Assembly: GCA_017883205.1 (NCBI GenBank)
Contig: JADGNZ010000016.1
Coordinates: 1-64,000 of the forward strand
DNA from: Thermoanaerobaculia bacterium
Lineage (GTDB): Bacteria; Acidobacteriota; Thermoanaerobaculia; Gp7-AA8
Reading direction: 5' to 3'
DNA length: 64,000 bases
Part shown: piece by piece, positions 15,355 through 26,308 of the stretch
How the letters are laid out: each line of letters begins with the position of its first letter
Numbering within the stretch: the first letter of the stretch is position 1
Notes under the pieces: generated by a model
Databases searched by the model: none
The model's input: only the letters and a program-made list of their open reading frames with translations
Told to the model about the DNA's origin: nothing
Translations under genes and position numbers: made by a program

Positions 15355-17058
15355 TTACAACTTCTTGTAGTGCGGGCCGCCTCCACCTTCCGGCGGCACC
15401 CATGTGATGACCTGATAGGGGTCCATGATGTCGCACGTCTTACAGTGGAAGCAGTTCGTGAAGTTGAGGAACGGCACCTTGCCGCGGCCATCAGCGGTCG
15501 GTTGCGGCTCGTAAACCTGCGCCGGACAGAAGTGAAAGCACGGATTGCCGAACTCCTCGGTGCAACGCGTGATGCAGACTTCGGTGTCCGCGATCAGCAG
15601 GTGCGCAGGCTGATTCTCTTCGTGAATGACGCCACCGTTGTAGACGTCCGTGACTTTGTCGAACGTCAGCACGCCGTCGAACTTGATCTTCTCGGGCGGA
15701 TGCGGATGATCGGCGCCGAAGTAGCGCTGGATCCGCTCCATCCGCTCGTGACCGGCATGTCCTTCGAGTCGGTTCATGACGCCGTAGCCGCGGCCACCGG
15801 TCACGATGCCGAGACCGGCGTTGATCAATCCCGCGAGCTGACCGTATTCGAACGCCTGATGGAAATTGCGCTGCTTCCACAGCTCCTCGCGCGCCCATGA
15901 AGCTTCGAACATCGCCTCGTACTCGCTCAACTGCGCGGTCGAGTAATCGTTGTTGAGCAACGCCTGGAACGTCGTCTCGGCAGCCAGCGATCCCGACTTG
16001 ATGCCGAGGTGGATGCCTTTGAGGCGCGCGCCATTGAGGTAGCCAGCCGAGTCGCCCGTGATGAGAAAGCCGGGACCATACATCCGCGGCATCGAAAAGT
16101 AGCCGCCCTCGGGAATCGCTTTCGCTCCGGCGCTGATCATCTTGCCGCCTTCCAGCAGCGGTCGGATGGAGGGATGCGTCTTGTAACGCTGAAACTCCTG
16201 ATGCGGATCGAGCGTGGGGTTCTTGTAATCGAGTCCGACGACGAGACCGATGTCGATGACGCGGTCTTTCATCCCGTAGATGAAGCCACCGCCGAACGTA
16301 TCGCCGTCGAGCGGCCAGCCAAGCGTATGAATCACATTTCCGAGCGGGAAACGGTCGTCGGGCAGTTGCCACAACTCCTTCACCCCGACCGAGTAGACCT
16401 GCGGATTTTTTCCCGCGTACAGATCGAAGCTGCTTGCAAGCTGTTTCGTGAGCGTGCCGCGCGGGCCCTCCGCGAGAATCGTCACTTTGGCGCGAATGTC
16501 GACGCCGGGCTCGAAGTTCGCTTTTCGCTGGCCGTTCTTGTCGATGCCCTTGTCGCCGGTTCGGACGCCGACGACGCGCCCGTCCTCGATCAGAACGCGA
16601 GAGGCAGCGAACTCCGCGAAGAGGTCGACGCCCATCTCGCCCACGATCGGCGCCATCCACCGGACCATCTCGCCGAGCGAAATGACGTAGTTGCCGAGAT
16701 TCTGCAGTGGCGGCGGCATGATCGGCGCCGCGATCTTCATCGACTCGAAGAGGTACCAGAAGCCATCGTCAGTGACCGGCGATTCGATCGGGCATCCGCG
16801 CTCGAGCCAGTCCGGCATCAGCTCGGCGATTCCGCGCGGATCCATGACTGCTCCGGAAATGCCGTGAGAGCCGATCTCCTGCCCTTTCTCGAGCACGGCG
16901 ATCGACAGCCCTTCCAGTTTCTTCTCAGGGTTGGAATCGTTGTGAGCCTTGACCAGCTCGGCGAGCCGGTAGGCGGCGGCCAGCCCGGCCGGTCCGGCAC
17001 CGACGATCACGACATCGACCTCGAGGGTCTCCCGCTCGATGCCGGGAAGTTCAGCCAT
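15355..17058 (-). CDS. Electron transfer flavoprotein-ubiquinone oxidoreductase
   Basis: Membrane-associated FAD and 4Fe-4S enzyme that passes electrons from reduced ETF to the quinone pool, linking fatty-acid and amino-acid oxidation to respiration. The 567-residue length is typical. The FAD Rossmann motif is VVIVGAGPAGLAAAYRLAEL (about 16-35), followed by EKGQEIGSHGISGAVMDPRG, and GDSAGYLNGARLKGIHLGIK is the second FAD region. The C-terminal ferredoxin-like domain has the cluster cysteines in CFHFCPAQVYEP and NFTNCFHCKTCDIMDP. No etfAB genes are in the window. Its upstream region holds one arm of a heptamer element beginning 39 bp before the start codon. Confidence 0.97.
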   Translation of the reverse strand: MAELPGIERETLEVDVVIVGAGPAGLAAAYRLAELVKAHNDSNPEKKLEGLSIAVLEKGQEIGSHGISGAVMDPRGIAELMPDWLERGCPIESPVTDDGFWYLFESMKIAAPIMPPPLQNLGNYVISLGEMVRWMAPIVGEMGVDLFAEFAASRVLIEDGRVVGVRTGDKGIDKNGQRKANFEPGVDIRAKVTILAEGPRGTLTKQLASSFDLYAGKNPQVYSVGVKELWQLPDDRFPLGNVIHTLGWPLDGDTFGGGFIYGMKDRVIDIGLVVGLDYKNPTLDPHQEFQRYKTHPSIRPLLEGGKMISAGAKAIPEGGYFSMPRMYGPGFLITGDSAGYLNGARLKGIHLGIKSGSLAAETTFQALLNNDYSTAQLSEYEAMFEASWAREELWKQRNFHQAFEYGQLAGLINAGLGIVTGGRGYGVMNRLEGHAGHERMERIQRYFGADHPHPPEKIKFDGVLTFDKVTDVYNGGVIHEENQPAHLLIADTEVCITRCTEEFGNPCFHFCPAQVYEPQPTADGRGKVPFLNFTNCFHCKTCDIMDPYQVITWVPPEGGGGPHYKKL

Positions 17059-17362
17059 GCGTTTGCTCCTTCAGAAAAGTCGCGGCATTCTATACGTGGG
17101 GGGTGGAGTGTTGGGGGTGGGGTGTGGGAGTAAAGCTGATCGTCGCTCGCTTTGCATTACCTGGAGGTTGAGATTCGGGCGTCGCTGAGAAGCAATCGCC
17201 ACCGGCACTCGACTCCGCTCGACGCACCACCATCAATCGGCGCGTTCTTTCAACATCCGATACCCGCTATCGACACGCACACACGTGATCCATCCCACAC
17301 CGATCTCCCACACCCCACTCCCCACTTCCCACCCCCCACTGCTATTCTTCTCATCCACTCCC
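17059..17362. other. Divergent intergenic region containing a heptamer element
   Basis: The 304 bp between ETF-QO (minus) and the WecA-like gene (plus) should contain promoters for both. They are mostly occupied by an inverted heptamer element (17097-17340) with about 175 bp of non-repetitive interior that encodes nothing recognisable. No convincing promoter hexamers were seen. Confidence 0.7.
17097..17340. repeat. Intergenic inverted heptamer-repeat element
   Basis: A G-rich arm (17097-17130: GGGGGTGGAGTG, GGGGGTGGGGTGTGGGAG) and a complementary C-rich arm (17305-17340: CTCCCACACCCCACTCCCC) flank about 175 bp. It has the same arm sequences and orientation as the intragenic elements at 2406, 3204 and 8034 but lies between genes, showing that the element is not a feature of one protein family. 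Confidence 0.9.
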
Positions 17363-18457
17363 ATGGCTCAATACGCCGTTCCCCTCGTCCTCCTTTTCAT
17401 TGCCAGCGCGCTCACGTCCGTCGTCACGACCGGCGCGGTAAAGCGGATCGCCGAGGAAGTGGGAGCGATCGATCGCCCGAACGAGCGGAAGTTTCACGCG
17501 GTAGAAACGCCGCGGATGGGTGGGCTGGCCATCATTTTTGGCTTCGGGTTTCCGTTGATGCTCCTCGCCGCCAATGACCACGCCGCGGAGCTGGTCTCGA
17601 AGAACCTCACGTACCTCTTCGCCGTCCTGGCCAGCGGCTCGCTCATCGTCGGCCTTGGCGTCTACGATGATCTCCTCGGTTCCGACGCCCCGAAGAAGTT
17701 CATCGTTCAAACCGCTGCCGCCATCATCCTCGTCAGCTTCGGGTTCCAGTTTTCATCGATCTCAATCGCAGGGTTCACGCTCCGCCTCGGCATTCTCGGA
17801 TCGGTCGTTTCAGTGATCTGGATTGTCGGCGTGATCAACGCTGTCAATTTCATCGATGGGATCGACTCGCTCGCGACGCTGGTGTCCATTACGATCGCCG
17901 TGGCTTTCGGCGTCATCGCGATCATCCGTCACGACGTGTTCTCTCTCGTCATCATGACCGCGCTGACGGGAAGCCTGATCGGGTTTTACCGGTGGAACCG
18001 GCCGCCCGCCAAAATCTTCATGGGCGACACCGGCAGCCTTTTCATCGGCCTGCTCCTTGCGGCCTGTTCGATCGCTCGCCCGATCAAATCGCCCACCGCC
18101 CTGATCGTCGGCGGACCGATGCTGGCTCTCGCGCTCCCGGTGCTCGACACGCTCATCGTCATGAAGCAGCGTTTTGGTGCAGAGTCGGCAATCGGGGCGC
18201 GCGTGGCGCGGATGTTCAACGCCGACCGCCGCCACTTCCATCACATCCTCGTCGAGAAGTACGGCAGCATCACGAAAGCCATCCTATCCATCTGGTTCAT
18301 CACGCTGCTCTTTGCCGTTGCCGCTGTGCTCACAGTGATCGAGGAGTTGAGGAACGCCGGTTACTGCGTCGGCGTCGCCGGTTTCCTTGCCATGCTGTTT
18401 CTCCGCTACTGGTTCCGGCGTCACGCAGTCAGTCCGCCGGTCGAGCGGCAGGCCTGA
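17363..18457 (+). CDS. WecA/MraY-family undecaprenyl-phosphate glycosyl-1-phosphate transferase
   Basis: Polytopic inner-membrane enzyme expected to transfer GlcNAc-1-phosphate or a related amino-sugar phosphate to undecaprenyl phosphate, the usual start of ABC-exported O-polysaccharides. The 364-residue protein has about ten helices and the family's cytoplasmic motifs: DDLLGSDAPKKF, NAVNFIDGIDSLA, FMGDTGSLFIG and DRRHFHHIL, the last matching the HIHH-like substrate loop. The ATG at 17363 is chosen because the in-frame extension upstream (from 17285) is only repeat-encoded Pro/Thr/His-rich sequence. It opens the plus-strand operon that continues to Wzt. Confidence 0.93.
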   Translation: MAQYAVPLVLLFIASALTSVVTTGAVKRIAEEVGAIDRPNERKFHAVETPRMGGLAIIFGFGFPLMLLAANDHAAELVSKNLTYLFAVLASGSLIVGLGVYDDLLGSDAPKKFIVQTAAAIILVSFGFQFSSISIAGFTLRLGILGSVVSVIWIVGVINAVNFIDGIDSLATLVSITIAVAFGVIAIIRHDVFSLVIMTALTGSLIGFYRWNRPPAKIFMGDTGSLFIGLLLAACSIARPIKSPTALIVGGPMLALALPVLDTLIVMKQRFGAESAIGARVARMFNADRRHFHHILVEKYGSITKAILSIWFITLLFAVAAVLTVIEELRNAGYCVGVAGFLAMLFLRYWFRRHAVSPPVERQA

Positions 18458-18461
18458 CGCT

Positions 18462-20218
<1,757 letters not shown>

Positions 20219-20222
<4 letters not shown>

Positions 20223-21295
20223 GGATTCTTCACCTCGGCACCGACTCGTTCGGCGGATACGGCGGCATTGCGCTCTTCAATCGCGAGTTCATCAGCGCAC
20301 TGGTTGCGCATCCCGCGTGCGAGGAAGTCGTCGTCCTTCCGCGGCTGATCCCGAGGCAACCCGAGGCGGTGCCGGACAAGGCGACATTCGTCACCGGCGC
20401 CGCACGAGGGAAATTCGCCTACGTGCGCGCCATTCGGCAGGCTCTGCGCAGCGGGCCATTCGACCTGGTCGTGTGCGGTCACGTCAACCTTCTTCCCCTC
20501 GCACGGCTCACGGGTCAGAGTCCGCTTCTGATTACTCACGGCATCGACGCGTGGAAGCGACTCCGCGATCCGATCTCCAACTATCTGGTTCACAAGATTC
20601 GCGGCGTGATCTCGGTTAGCGATCTAACGCGGGAGCGTTTCATCGCGTGGTCGCACTTCAGCGGCCCGGCGTTCGTGCTCCCCAACGCCGTTCGCGTCAA
20701 GAATTACGGCGTCCGGGCGAGACGGCAGGATCTCATCGACCGATGGTCACTCGCTGGCAAACGCGTGCTGCTCACGCTCGGCCGAATCGTCGGCACGGAA
20801 CGGTACAAAGGGTTTGATGAGGTGCTCGACGCCATGCCCGCTCTCCTTCGCGCGCAGCCCGAGGTCGTCTACATGATTGCGGGAAGCGGTAGCGACATTC
20901 CCCGCCTGAAGCTACGGGCAGCCGAGCTAGGCGTCGCTGATTCCGTTCGTTTCACAGGTTTCATCGCGGAGGACGAGAAGCCCGATCTCTACAATCTGGC
21001 CGATGTCTACGTGATGCCCAGCCGCGGCGAAGGTTTCGGATTCGTCTTTCTCGAGGCCATGGCGTGCGGTGTTCCGGTAATCGCCAGCTGCCTCGACGGA
21101 GGACGCGAAGCAGTGCGCCTGGGCGCTTTGGGACCGCTCGTCGACCCCACCAATCCGGCGGAGATCCGTGTGGCCATTGAAGACGCCCTCTCCTCCGGTG
21201 CGCCGCGCGCGATTCCCGAAGGGTTGGAATTCTTCAGCTACGAAAATTTCGAACGCCGTACGCACGCCATCATTGACGCCTTGACGACTGCATGA
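20219..21295 (+). CDS. GT4 family glycosyltransferase
   Basis: Retaining GT-B glycosyltransferase of 358 residues. N-lobe: MRILHLGTDSFGGYGGIALF with the glycine loop; C-lobe: VLLTLGRIVGTERYKGFDEV, VRFTGFIAEDE and MPSRGEGFGFVFLEAMACG, which contains the E-x7-E donor motif. Likely uses a GDP- or UDP-sugar in the cytoplasm. It is bracketed by ATGA overlaps with asnB and gmd, so GDP-mannose-derived sugars made by the next gene may be its donor; that is inference. Confidence 0.94.
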
Positions 21296-22269
21296 CACTA
21301 GCAACCGTGAAGCGCGCGTTGATCTTCGGGGTGTCGGGGCAGGATGGCGCCTATCTCTCCCGCTTGCTGCTCGAGCGTGGATACGAAGTGCATGGCGCTT
21401 CGCGCGATGCGGAGTCGCAACCGTTCCAGCGTCTCAGCACCCTGGGCATCCGCGATCGCGTCGTCACTCACTCCGCCGCGGCGCGCGATTTCCGAGAGCT
21501 GCTCCAACTGATCGGCAGCATCCGTCCCGACGAGATCTACAACCTCGCCGGTCAGAGCTCCGTCGCCCTCTCGTTTTCGCAGCCGGTCGAAACGATGGAC
21601 AGCATCGCGCAGGCCACGCTCGTCATGCTCGAAGTCATCCGCTACCTGAAGCTGCCGGTGCGCCTTTACAACTCCGCGTCAAGCGAATGCTTTGGAGATA
21701 CGCCGCCGGGAACTGCCAGCGACGAATCGACGCCATTCTTTCCCCGCAGCCCCTACGCGATGGCCAAGGCAGCCGCGCACTGGACGACTGTCAATTATCG
21801 CGAGGCGTACGGCATCTATGCCTGTTCGGGCATCCTTTTCAATCATGAATCGCCCTTGCGCTCCGAGCGATTCGTGACCAGAAAGATCGTCACCGCCGCC
21901 GCCGAGATCGCCGCCGGCAGCCGCCGCCGCGTCACCCTCGGTCGCCTCGACGTCTCCCGCGACTGGGGCTACGCCGCCGAATACGTCGAGGCCATGTGGC
22001 GCATGCTGCAGCAGGACGAGCCCCAGGATTTCGTCATCGCCACCGGTGAGAGCCACACGCTGGAAGAGCTCACCGCCGCCGCATTCGCCCACTTCAATCT
22101 CGACTGGCACGACCACGTCGACATCGACCCCTCCCTCTTCCGAGCCTCCGAAATCACCCACAGCCGGGGCAATCCCGAAAAAGCGCGCCGCGTCCTCGCG
22201 TGGGAGGCGGAGACGAAGTTTGGGGAACTGGTCAGGCTATTGACAGAGAGCGTTCAGTGTCCGAGATGA
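21292..22269 (+). CDS. gmd: GDP-mannose 4,6-dehydratase
   Basis: Extended short-chain dehydrogenase that converts GDP-mannose to GDP-4-keto-6-deoxymannose, the precursor of GDP-rhamnose, fucose, perosamine and others. The 325-residue protein has GVSGQDGAYLS (13-23) at the cofactor site, YNSASSE with the catalytic Ser/Glu pair, Y155-x3-K159 in SPYAMAKAA, and FNHESPLRSERFVTRKI followed by LGRLDVSRDWGYA, both specific to the GMD group. No reductase or GDP-perosamine synthase is immediately beside it; the epimerase and aminotransferases at 39-44 kb belong to another pathway. Overlaps the preceding gene by 4 bp. Confidence 0.94.
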   Translation: MTLATVKRALIFGVSGQDGAYLSRLLLERGYEVHGASRDAESQPFQRLSTLGIRDRVVTHSAAARDFRELLQLIGSIRPDEIYNLAGQSSVALSFSQPVETMDSIAQATLVMLEVIRYLKLPVRLYNSASSECFGDTPPGTASDESTPFFPRSPYAMAKAAAHWTTVNYREAYGIYACSGILFNHESPLRSERFVTRKIVTAAAEIAAGSRRRVTLGRLDVSRDWGYAAEYVEAMWRMLQQDEPQDFVIATGESHTLEELTAAAFAHFNLDWHDHVDIDPSLFRASEITHSRGNPEKARRVLAWEAETKFGELVRLLTESVQCPR

Positions 22270-22372
22270 TCGTCACGAATCCAGCACGTCGCGTGGGTGA
22301 CCGAGCGATCGTAATCGCGCAATCAGCACGACTAACCTGAGGATCACATCGCGCGATAAACTACGCCCTCCC

Positions 22373-23188
22373 TTGCACACGATTATCAAACCGCGCCGCG
22401 GCCTTGCCCAACTCGACCTCGCGGAAGTCTGGCAGTACCGGGAGCTTCTCGGATTCCTCGCCTGGCGCGACATCGTCATCCGATACAAGCAGACCACCAT
22501 CGGCGTGCTCTGGGCCTTCATCCGGCCGTTTCTGACGATGGTCATCTTCACAGTCGTGTTCGGGCGGATCGCGAAACTGCCGTCCGAAGGCGTTCCCTAT
22601 GCCGTGTTCAGCTTCACGGCTCTCCTGCCGTGGCAGTTCTTCTCGACCGCGTTTGCCGAGGCGGCGAATTCGATCGTCGGGAACGGCCACATGATCTCGA
22701 AGATCTACTTCCCGCGGCTGATCCTGCCGCTGTCGTCGGTAGCCGTCGGCATCATCGACTTCCTCATCTCATTCGTGATCCTCATCTTCATCATGATCGG
22801 TTACCACACGCCGGTCTCGGCGCGTGCGGCGGCGCTGCCGCTCTTTTTCTTGCTCTGCGTCGTCTTCACGATGGGACTCGGCATCTTTTTCGCCTCGTTG
22901 TACGTGCGGTTTCGCGACATGCGCCATCTCATCCCGTTCCTCACGCAGTTCGGCATGTACGTGTCACCGGTGATTTTCAGCAGCACGAAGATTCCGGCGA
23001 AGTGGCGGCTTCTCTATTCGCTCAACCCGATGGTGGCTGTGATCGACGGCTTCCGCTGGTCGCTCCTCGGCACGACGGAGCTGTACGTGCCGGGAATCGT
23101 GGCAGGCACGATCACATCGATCGTTCTGCTCGTCGTCGGTCTCTTCTACTTCAAGAAAACAGAGCGCGTGTTCGCGGACGTGATGTGA
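22373..23188 (+). CDS. wzm: ABC-2 type polysaccharide exporter, permease (Wzm)
   Basis: Six-helix inner-membrane permease of 271 residues that with Wzt exports undecaprenyl-linked polysaccharide. Recognisable segments are ELLGFLAWRDIVIRYKQT at the cytoplasmic N-terminus, GVLWAFIRPFLTMVIFTVVF, FASLYVRFRDMRH and the C-terminal YSLNPMVAVIDGFRW. TTG at 22373 is the best available start; no ATG or GTG was found in frame in the 103 bp after gmd and no strong ribosome site is visible. Its stop and the Wzt start overlap by one base (TGATG). Confidence 0.93.
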   Translation: MHTIIKPRRGLAQLDLAEVWQYRELLGFLAWRDIVIRYKQTTIGVLWAFIRPFLTMVIFTVVFGRIAKLPSEGVPYAVFSFTALLPWQFFSTAFAEAANSIVGNGHMISKIYFPRLILPLSSVAVGIIDFLISFVILIFIMIGYHTPVSARAAALPLFFLLCVVFTMGLGIFFASLYVRFRDMRHLIPFLTQFGMYVSPVIFSSTKIPAKWRLLYSLNPMVAVIDGFRWSLLGTTELYVPGIVAGTITSIVLLVVGLFYFKKTERVFADVM

Positions 23189-24420
23189 TGAGCGAGGCCG
23201 TCAACGCGCAGGGAATCGGAAAGATCTATCGCCTCGGCGAGCAGGCTGCGGCCTACAGCCTGCTGCGCGAGCGCATCGCACAAGCGGTGAAGGCACCTTT
23301 CGGCCGCGGTGAGCCGCCGCCTCGGGTCGAGGAGTTCTGGGCCCTCAAAGACGTCTCGTTCACGATCGGCGCGTCCGAGGTTGTCGGCCTCATCGGAAAA
23401 AACGGAGCTGGTAAATCGACGCTGCTGAAGATTCTCAGCCGCATCACCGAGCCGACCGAGGGACGGATCGATCTCTACGGCCGCGTGTCCAGCCTGCTCG
23501 AAGTGGGGATCGGCTTTCATCCGGAGCTGAGCGGCCGCGACAACATCTACCTCAACGGCGCCATCCTCGGCATGTCGCGGCAGGAGATCCGGCGCAAGTT
23601 CGATGAGATCGCCGATTTCGCGGAGATCTCGAAGTTCCTCGATACGCCGGTCAAGCGGTACTCATCGGGCATGTACGTGCGGCTGGCGTTCGCCGTGGCG
23701 GCGCACCTCGAGCCGGACATCCTCATCGTCGATGAAGTCCTGGCCGTCGGCGACTCCGCGTTCCAACAGAAATGCCTCGGCAAGATGCGCGACATCCGCT
23801 CGAAGGGACGGACGGTCATCGTCGTCAGCCACAGCATGTCGACGGTCAGCGCGCTGTGTCAGAAGGTTCTCTGGATCGATGCCGGCCGGGTTCGTATGGC
23901 CGGCGAAACGTCCAAGGTCATCTCCAGCTACCTATCCGAGGGAGCGAAGCGCGAGATCTCCTGGAGTCCGAGAACGCATTATCCACTTCCTCTCAACTAC
24001 GACACCGTCTTCATCAGCCGCGGCGATACCGGAGAATCGATCGATCCCATTCCGGGCGACGTGCCGGTCGACATCATTCTCGATTTCACCGTCAGCGAGC
24101 CGCTCAGCCCGAGCCGGATTGAAGTGCGGGTTGCCAGCGACAGCGGCGAGATCCTCTTTTCCTCGACCAGCGCGGACCACCTACCGGAGCAGAATCACGA
24201 GTGGACGCTCGGCTCGCATCGGTTCCGGTGCCGCATCCCGCCCAATCTTCTCGTTCCCGGCGTCTATCTCGTATCCATCTCGGAACCGCGCGGCGCCTAC
24301 GCCGTCGTCCACGACAGCGTTCTTTCGTTCACCGTGAGCGAAGAGAACAGCCTGTTCGCACGCGATGCGCGCGCCGGACGGATTGCGCCACTACTGGAGT
24401 GGACGATGCAGCGTCTCTAG
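23188..24420 (+). CDS. wzt: ABC polysaccharide exporter, ATPase with C-terminal glycan-binding domain (Wzt)
   Basis: ATP-binding subunit of 410 residues. Walker A GKNGAGKST lies near residue 70, the signature region is KRYSSGMYVRLAFAVA, and Walker B is ILIVDEVLAVGD. From about residue 250 a beta-sandwich domain follows (HYPLPLNYDTVFIS to SFTVSEENSLF), as in Wzt proteins that recognise the finished chain end, so export is probably linked to a specific chain terminator. The FkbM methyltransferase that converges on this gene is a candidate for making such a mark, though this is inference. Stop codons of the two genes overlap in CTAG. Confidence 0.95.
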   Translation: MSEAVNAQGIGKIYRLGEQAAAYSLLRERIAQAVKAPFGRGEPPPRVEEFWALKDVSFTIGASEVVGLIGKNGAGKSTLLKILSRITEPTEGRIDLYGRVSSLLEVGIGFHPELSGRDNIYLNGAILGMSRQEIRRKFDEIADFAEISKFLDTPVKRYSSGMYVRLAFAVAAHLEPDILIVDEVLAVGDSAFQQKCLGKMRDIRSKGRTVIVVSHSMSTVSALCQKVLWIDAGRVRMAGETSKVISSYLSEGAKREISWSPRTHYPLPLNYDTVFISRGDTGESIDPIPGDVPVDIILDFTVSEPLSPSRIEVRVASDSGEILFSSTSADHLPEQNHEWTLGSHRFRCRIPPNLLVPGVYLVSISEPRGAYAVVHDSVLSFTVSEENSLFARDARAGRIAPLLEWTMQRL

Positions 24421-25154
24421 CCGCGCCGCAAGAAGAGCATGTCGCATTCGATGAGGCACCCTTCGTCATTAGCCCTGAACTCCGTCATGCGCAGAAGCTC
24501 GAAGCCACGCAAGTGCAGCCAAGTGAAGATGTCGCCCGCCAGCGGCCCGCCACGATAGAGCTCCTCAAACTGCGCTTCGCAATAGATAGCGTCGATGCGA
24601 TCGAGCACCGGCTCCGCTCCCTTCAGCACCTCGAGCTCGAAGCCCTGGACATCGAGCTTGAGCAGACCAATGCGCTCGATGCGATGTTCGGCGACGTAAT
24701 TGTCGACTGTATCGATCACCACAGGAATGCTGTCGACGGTCGAAAAATCGATGCCGTAAAGGCCGGCTTTCAGGACTGCGCCATTTTCGAAAAACGAGCT
24801 AGCTTCGTCGAATCCGCTGACATGGAAAGCGCGCTCTCCGCGCTCCGCTCCGAGAGCCGTCGCGTTGATGACGATGCCATTGCCATAGGGAGTCAGGGCC
24901 TCCTGGAGCTTCTGGCGCGGGCCAGCCAGCGGCTCGAAGGCATGAATGGACGCCCAGGGCTGGTGCGCCAGGACGCTCTCGCTGAAGTTGCCGATGTTCG
25001 CGCCGACGTCGAAGACGACAGCGCCGCGCCGGAGGGACAGGTCGGCGAGGTCCGGATACCGCTCGCGCAACTCGATCGGGTGACGCCCCAAGCGGAGGCG
25101 CAAATCATTCCGCAGGCGCAACGATGTCAGCGCCAGAACCGCTGGTCGAAACAT
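24417..25154 (-). CDS. FkbM family methyltransferase
   Basis: SAM-dependent methyltransferase of 245 residues, likely acting on a sugar hydroxyl in the cytoplasm. SAM motif I is VVFDVGANIGNFSESVL, followed by HAFEPLAGPRQKL, then LLKLDVQGFELEVLKGAEPV, the signature of the FkbM group. The gene converges with wzt, sharing four bases (CTAG), and is divergent from the next gene across 36 bp. Confidence 0.93.
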   Translation of the reverse strand: MFRPAVLALTSLRLRNDLRLRLGRHPIELRERYPDLADLSLRRGAVVFDVGANIGNFSESVLAHQPWASIHAFEPLAGPRQKLQEALTPYGNGIVINATALGAERGERAFHVSGFDEASSFFENGAVLKAGLYGIDFSTVDSIPVVIDTVDNYVAEHRIERIGLLKLDVQGFELEVLKGAEPVLDRIDAIYCEAQFEELYRGGPLAGDIFTWLHLRGFELLRMTEFRANDEGCLIECDMLFLRRG

Positions 25155-25190
25155 GAGACATTCTAGAGCGCACTACAATGTTCGCCACGC

Positions 25191-26303
25191 ATGAAGAATC
25201 GCATCGCCATCGTCGTCACCACGATCTTCGAGCCCCTCTTCATCGATGGCTACGTCGAGAACCTCCGCCGCTTCGGCCGCGAGGACGTCGAGATCATCGT
25301 CATCATCGACCGGAAGACACCGGCCTCGGTGGCCGAGCGCTGCGCGCACTACGGTCTGATCTGCCCGACGCTCGATGAGCAGGAAGCGTTTCTCGCCCGC
25401 TTTCCGTCGATGGCAGGCCGCATTCCGTATGACAGCGACAACCGGCGCAACATCGGTTTTCTGATGGCCCTCGACCGCGGCGCCGAGCTGCTGATCAGCA
25501 TCGACGACGACAACTACTGCATCGATGACGTCGACTTCGTCAGCGAGCATCTCGCGGCAGGAAGAACCATCGACGCCGCTGCCACCGCGAGCGGCGACGG
25601 ATGGCTCAACATCTGCTCGCTGCTGCAGTCATCGACGAAGGACGAGATCTTTCCCCGAGGATTTCCCTATTTCGCGCGCCGGCACGAACGGACACTGAGT
25701 GAGGAACGCTGCGATCCCGCGCGCGTGGCCATCAACGTCGGGCTTTGGCTGAGCGATCCGGACGTCGATGCCATGACGCGACTCGTGCAGGCACCCCGCA
25801 TCGGCTCTGCGCAGGACCGTTCACTGCGTCTCGGAACGAACACGTGGACGCCCATCAACACGCAGAACACGGCTGTCGTGCGCGACGCCATCGCCGCCTA
25901 CTACTACGTCCGCATGGGCTTCTCCCTCGGCGGCCTGACGATCGACCGCTACGGCGACATCCTCAGCGGTTACCTGATTCAGAAGTGCGTGAAAACGCGC
26001 GGCGACGCCATCCGCATCGGCTCGCCCATCGCCGATCACCGCCGCACGCCACACAATCTCTTCAAGGATCTCTACCACGAGCTGGCAGGGATGGTATTGC
26101 TCGAAGACCTGCTGCCATGGTTCAAGGAGATGACGATCGGCGAAGGGACGTATTCCGAAATGTACGCAGCTGTGGCCGATGCGCTCGCAGAACGGAGCGC
26201 GTCGATGCGCGGTTTCGTCTGGGATGACGGCGGCCGCGACTTCCTCGTCGACACCGCCGCAAACATGCGCGCGTGGCTAGACGCCATTCGCATGATCGGA
26301 TGA
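25191..26303 (+). CDS. Putative GT-A-fold glycosyltransferase of an uncharacterised family
   Basis: Protein of 370 residues. The N-terminus RIAIVVTTIFEPLFIDGYVE and the segment RRNIGFLMALDRGAELLISI followed by DDDNY look like a nucleotide-sugar fold with a DDD metal motif, reminiscent of plant RGP/UDP-arabinopyranose mutase-like GT75 proteins, but I cannot assign a family firmly. Later features are INVGLWLSDPDVDAMTRL, TPINTQNTAV and a C-terminal helical region ending RDFLVDTAANMRAWLDAIRM. The 3' end of a paralogue survives at 27422-27529. It is the first gene on its strand after the FkbM gene, 36 bp away, and converges with an acyltransferase 5 bp downstream. Confidence 0.8.
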   Translation: MKNRIAIVVTTIFEPLFIDGYVENLRRFGREDVEIIVIIDRKTPASVAERCAHYGLICPTLDEQEAFLARFPSMAGRIPYDSDNRRNIGFLMALDRGAELLISIDDDNYCIDDVDFVSEHLAAGRTIDAAATASGDGWLNICSLLQSSTKDEIFPRGFPYFARRHERTLSEERCDPARVAINVGLWLSDPDVDAMTRLVQAPRIGSAQDRSLRLGTNTWTPINTQNTAVVRDAIAAYYYVRMGFSLGGLTIDRYGDILSGYLIQKCVKTRGDAIRIGSPIADHRRTPHNLFKDLYHELAGMVLLEDLLPWFKEMTIGEGTYSEMYAAVADALAERSASMRGFVWDDGGRDFLVDTAANMRAWLDAIRMIG

Positions 26304-26308
26304 CGCCG

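Noticed and set aside
16009-17133. Long plus-strand frame antisense to ETF-QO
   Set aside because: Composition reflects the reverse of a conserved gene; no family features.
17285-17362. N-terminal extension of the WecA-like protein
   Set aside because: It is only the C-rich heptamer arm in translation (PTPISHTPLPTSHP); the ATG at 17363 begins the first membrane helix.
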